Part shown: positions 13,232 to 16,086 of the stretch, piece after piece
Numbering within the stretch: position 1 is the first letter of the stretch
Layout of the letters: each line of letters begins with the position of its first letter
Assembly (NCBI GenBank): GCA_900771035.1
Contig: CAAGML010000004.1
Location: 1-16,086 of the forward strand
Reading direction: 5' to 3'
Source: Bacteroidales bacterium
GTDB lineage: Bacteria > Bacteroidota > Bacteroidia > Bacteroidales > Paludibacteraceae
DNA: 16,086 nucleotides
Program-made: the position numbers and the translations under genes
Notes under the pieces: generated by a model
Told to the model about the DNA's origin: nothing
The model's database searches: none
The model's input: only the letters and a program-made list of their open reading frames with translations

Positions 13232-14656
13232 CTACAATATCCCCATCTTTCCTGCCGCAATCAGCCACAGGTAACCGAGCACAAAACCCACTGCCCCCAC
13301 AAACAATCCCGTCACAACCATATCCTTCTGTCTGATAAACCCTTTTGAGTACGCAATGGCATTAGGCGGTGTCGAGATAGGCAGCGACATGGCAAGCGAT
13401 GCCGAAAGCGCCACACCTACAATCACCACCTGCGACCCTCCCAAGCCCTCATAAACATCTTTCATCGCAAACGCCACTATTCCTATTATCGGTATCAGCA
13501 TAGCGGCAGTCGCGCTGTTCGACATAAACGTTGACATCAGCAGGCACAGCAGCCCCGAAATCACCAGCACTCCCACAGGCGACCACGACGAGAATGGTAT
13601 CTGGCTCACCATCAACGTGTCCAAACCCGTCTTGCTTATCGCTGCGCCAAGTGCGAACCCTCCTGCCACCAACCACAGCACATCCCAGTCAATTTTTCCC
13701 AGATCCTCTCTTGTGAACACTCCCGTAATGCAGAACACTGCAAAAGGAATCAACGCCACCACATTGCAGTTCACCCCAAGCCATTTCTCCCCGAACAGCC
13801 ACAAAACCACCGTCACCGCGAATGTCACATAAACCACGACAGCTTTCCACGATTTGTCCCACTCTCCATCAATCCTCACCTCCACTTCATTATGCGACGA
13901 CTTGAACACATGACTCAGAAATACCCACGACAGAAACAGTATCACCAACATCAGCGGCACCATGACCAACATCCACTCTCCGAAATTTATGTCAATGTTC
14001 AGAACTGAATGTATATACTCCTTAGCCACCACGTTGGGCGGTGTCCCTATCGGTGTCCCTATTCCTCCTACGTTTGCCGCCACGGGTATTGCCAGAGTCA
14101 GACCCGTCTTCCCTCTTACGTCATCTTCAGGCAATGTGCCAAGCACAGGTGCTATGATTGCCATCATCATTGCGGCTGTTGCCGTGTTCGACATAAACAT
14201 GCTCAGCACTGCCGTCACCACAATGAACCCTAACATCACCATCCTCGGCTTCCTCCCGAACAACCCTATCACAACCCTCGCCAGATTTGCATCAAGCCTG
14301 TATTTCGTCGCTCCTGCCGCCAACACGAATCCCCCCATGAACAGCATCACCGTGGGGTTTGCAAATTCCGACATTATGGACTTGTACGGTATTGGTGTCC
14401 CCACGGATTCTCCTCCCATAAACGCCAACATACTGTCACTCACCGTCAACAGCAGCCCCACCATCAGCACCACCGAAGTCCCCCATATAGGTATGACTTC
14501 CGTTATCCACATACAAGCCGAAAGCACAAAGAATGCAATCACTCTTTGGTGTACAACTGTCAGTCCGTCAATGCCGAAACCCTCTGTCGGCCATAACCAG
14601 CACGTCAGGGTGAGAACCACAGTCACCAACCATCCAATTATCTTCCTTTTTCTCAT
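13232..14656 (-). CDS. DASS/SLC13-family sodium/carboxylate symporter
   Basis: A 474-residue membrane protein, normal length for the divalent anion:Na+ symporter family (VcINDY type). Both inverted-repeat halves carry the substrate/sodium motifs: SNT at about 156 (FMSNTATAAMMM) and SNS near the C-terminus (FMSNSATAAMLI), with GIGTPIGTPPN (about 198-208) and LPISTPPNAIAYSKGF as the paired clamshell loops. It begins with MRKRK and a hydrophobic span, consistent with direct membrane insertion. The likely substrates are C4-dicarboxylates such as succinate or fumarate, or citrate, but sulfate or phosphate transport is not excluded. It is transcribed from its own promoter-like box and lies divergent from typA. 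It is separated from the ZIP gene by 166 bp, so it is probably a single-gene unit. Confidence 0.92.
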   Translation of the reverse strand: MRKRKIIGWLVTVVLTLTCWLWPTEGFGIDGLTVVHQRVIAFFVLSACMWITEVIPIWGTSVVLMVGLLLTVSDSMLAFMGGESVGTPIPYKSIMSEFANPTVMLFMGGFVLAAGATKYRLDANLARVVIGLFGRKPRMVMLGFIVVTAVLSMFMSNTATAAMMMAIIAPVLGTLPEDDVRGKTGLTLAIPVAANVGGIGTPIGTPPNVVAKEYIHSVLNIDINFGEWMLVMVPLMLVILFLSWVFLSHVFKSSHNEVEVRIDGEWDKSWKAVVVYVTFAVTVVLWLFGEKWLGVNCNVVALIPFAVFCITGVFTREDLGKIDWDVLWLVAGGFALGAAISKTGLDTLMVSQIPFSSWSPVGVLVISGLLCLLMSTFMSNSATAAMLIPIIGIVAFAMKDVYEGLGGSQVVIVGVALSASLAMSLPISTPPNAIAYSKGFIRQKDMVVTGLFVGAVGFVLGYLWLIAAGKMGIL

Positions 14657-14678
14657 TATGACATATTATTTCAATTTG

Positions 14679-14686
14679 CAAAGATA
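14679..14686 (-). promoter_or_regulatory. Bacteroidetes-type -7 box of the symporter gene
   Basis: The minus strand reads TATCTTTG, an exact TAnnTTTG match. It ends 22 bp before the symporter ATG at 14656. Confidence 0.55.
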
Positions 14687-14702
14687 ATGTTTTTTTCTGA
14701 CT

Positions 14703-14719
14703 TTCCAAACCCTTTGGAA
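14703..14719. promoter_or_regulatory. Inverted repeat between divergent promoters
   Basis: TTCCAAA-CCC-TTTGGAA: perfect 7-bp arms around three bases, located 16 bp upstream of the symporter -7 box. It overlaps the region where that promoter's -33 element would lie, so an operator or -33 overlap is possible. A second, T/A-rich inverted repeat (TTTTTTC/GAAAAAA, 14724-14744) follows it. Confidence 0.3.
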
Positions 14720-14782
14720 TAAATTTTTTCCACTGTTGAAAAAAAAGTCACTCCAAACGCCATCAAAACGAAAAAAAATGCG

Positions 14783-14790
14783 TACCTTTG
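14783..14790 (+). promoter_or_regulatory. Bacteroidetes-type -7 box of typA
   Basis: TACCTTTG followed by CAG matches TAnnTTTG. It lies 32 bp before the typA ATG at 14823, giving a leader of roughly 25 bases. Confidence 0.6.
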
Positions 14791-14822
14791 CAGTTTGAAA
14801 TATTACAACAGACACTTCATTG

Positions 14823-16086
14823 ATGGATATAAGAAATATCGCCATAATTGCCCACGTTGACCATGGCAAAACCACACTGGTTGACAAGATGCTGCTTGCG
14901 GGTCAGCTCTTTCGCGAGAACCAGCAGACCGGGGAACTTATGCTCGACAACAACGACCTTGAACGCGAGCGCGGCATCACCATTCTCTCGAAAAACGTCT
15001 CTATCGAGTACAAAAACACCAAGATTAACATTATCGACACCCCAGGTCACGCCGATTTCGGCGGCGAGGTTGAGCGCGTCCTCAATATGGCGGACGGCTG
15101 TCTCCTCCTTGTTGACGCCTTCGAGGGTCCAATGCCACAGACCCGCTTCGTCCTCCAGAAAGCCCTCCAGATGGGGCTTAAACCTATAGTTGTCGTTAAT
15201 AAGGTGGACAAACCGAACTGCCGCCCTGACGAGGTGCAGGAGGCCGTCTTCGACCTTATGTTCAATCTTGACGCCACAGAAGACCAACTCGATTTCCCTA
15301 CTATCTACGGCTCAGCCAAAAATAACTGGATGTCCGACGATTGGCGCACACCTACCGACAACATCACAGCCCTACTTGACGCTATCATCAAGTACATTCC
15401 TGCCCCTAAACGCCTCGAAGGTCCGCTCCAGATGCTCGTCACCTCGCTCGATTTCTCATCCTACGTCGGCAGAATAGCCGTCGGACGTGTCCACCGTGGC
15501 ACAATTTACGAGGGCGAGGACATCATGCTCGTCAAACGTGACCGTACGCAGGTCCGTCAGCGAGTGAAACAACTCTTCACCTTCACAGGTCTCGGACGTA
15601 CTCCTGCCAAGGAGGTCTCTTCCGGCGACATCTGTGCAATCGTCGGTATTGACGGCTTTGAGATTGGCGACTCTATCTGCGACCTCAACACCGTCGAGCC
15701 TCTCAAGCCAATTGCCATCGACGAGCCTACAATGTCAATGACTTTCACCAACAACGACTCGCCTTTCTTCGGCAAGGATGGTAAATACGTCACCTCACGC
15801 CACATCTACGACCGCCTTATCCGTGAGCTTGACCGCAACCTCGCGCTCAAGGTCGAGACTGTCGGCGACAACCTCGCCACAGCCAACGTCTGGCGCGTCT
15901 CTGGCCGTGGCGTGCTTCACCTCTCCATTCTCATCGAGACTATGCGCCGTGAGGGCTATGAGCTTCAGGTCGGTCAGCCGCAGGTCATCACTAAGACCAT
16001 CGACGGCAAACTCTGCGAGCCTATCGAGCAACTTACCATAAACCTCCCCGAGGAGTGTTCCTCACGCATTATTGATATGGTAACAC
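14823..16086 (+). CDS. typA: Translational GTPase TypA/BipA (3' end outside the window)
   Basis: The open frame runs from the ATG at 14823 to the window end: 421 complete codons of a protein usually near 600 residues. All GTPase motifs are seen: G1 AHVDHGKTT (10-18), G2 ERERGITI with T53, G3 DTPGH (72-76), G4 NKVD (126-129), and G5 GSAK (163-166). Domain II (EF-Tu-like barrel, about 200-300) and an EF-G III-like domain with SGRGVLHLSILIETMRREGYELQVGQPQV follow; this last block and the SPFFGKDGKYVTSRHI segment distinguish TypA/BipA from LepA and EF-G. It binds the ribosome and supports 50S assembly and growth under cold or other stress. Third positions are C-rich, as expected for a well-expressed gene. 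It is divergent from the symporter. Confidence 0.97.
   Translation, partial: MDIRNIAIIAHVDHGKTTLVDKMLLAGQLFRENQQTGELMLDNNDLERERGITILSKNVSIEYKNTKINIIDTPGHADFGGEVERVLNMADGCLLLVDAFEGPMPQTRFVLQKALQMGLKPIVVVNKVDKPNCRPDEVQEAVFDLMFNLDATEDQLDFPTIYGSAKNNWMSDDWRTPTDNITALLDAIIKYIPAPKRLEGPLQMLVTSLDFSSYVGRIAVGRVHRGTIYEGEDIMLVKRDRTQVRQRVKQLFTFTGLGRTPAKEVSSGDICAIVGIDGFEIGDSICDLNTVEPLKPIAIDEPTMSMTFTNNDSPFFGKDGKYVTSRHIYDRLIRELDRNLALKVETVGDNLATANVWRVSGRGVLHLSILIETMRREGYELQVGQPQVITKTIDGKLCEPIEQLTINLPEECSSRIIDMVT

Noticed and set aside
13962..14687. 241-codon plus-strand open frame opposite the symporter
   Set aside because: It is antisense to clear DASS motifs and is a by-product of codon use in membrane proteins.

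Overview
The window looks like chromosome from a member of the order Bacteroidales (phylum Bacteroidota). This rests on several promoter-like TAnnTTTG boxes of the Bacteroidetes type (ahead of a typA homologue, a DASS symporter and two transposases), on few strong Shine-Dalgarno sequences, and on the families present: LytTR response regulator, IS1634/IS4 elements, a DUF3990 cassette, and a lipoprotein adaptor with an RND pump. The presence of hydE points to an anaerobe with an [FeFe]-hydrogenase encoded elsewhere. I cannot name a genus.

Layout. (1) 1-865: the tail of a probable sensor kinase followed after 4 bp by a complete LytTR response regulator. (2) 849-4294: a wrecked accessory segment. 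It holds the last ~55 codons of an RluA-type pseudouridine synthase, an IS1634-like element whose transposase has lost its catalytic middle, about 600 bp of hairpin-rich non-coding DNA with a promoter-like box and a 24-bp direct repeat, an intact IS4-family insertion with terminal inverted repeats and a short target duplication, and the 3' part of a DUF3990 gene. (3) 4279-4554: a small intact gene overlapping the DUF3990 remnant, probably its cassette partner. (4) 4626-8743, minus strand: an adaptor lipoprotein and RND pump with no outer-membrane channel gene next to them and a striking 35-bp dyad just upstream. (5) 8827-13065, minus strand: a tightly packed ZIP metal transporter, MscS-type channel and hydE operon, with an 18-bp palindrome upstream. 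(6) 13232-14656, minus strand: a DASS/SLC13 Na+/carboxylate symporter. (7) 14823 to the end, plus strand: the translational GTPase TypA/BipA, running off the window, divergent from the symporter across a 166-bp region with promoter-like boxes on both strands.

How the genes fit together. The right two thirds is ordinary core and transport content (metal uptake, osmotic or mechanosensitive relief, hydrogenase cofactor maturation, efflux, dicarboxylate uptake, ribosome GTPase). The left third is a scar where at least two insertion sequences and one or more deletions joined a LytS/LytR-type locus to a toxin-antitoxin-like cassette. The missing 5' parts of rluA and of the DUF3990 gene are not found on the far side of the elements, so simple insertion does not explain the present arrangement.

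I did not see a CRISPR array, tRNA, rRNA, retron, diversity-generating retroelement or recognisable anti-phage operon. The best candidates for something undescribed are the hairpin-rich 2058-2675 segment with its micro-ORF and direct repeats, the operator-like dyads at 8766-8800 and 13095-13112, and the hydE/mscS/zip linkage.
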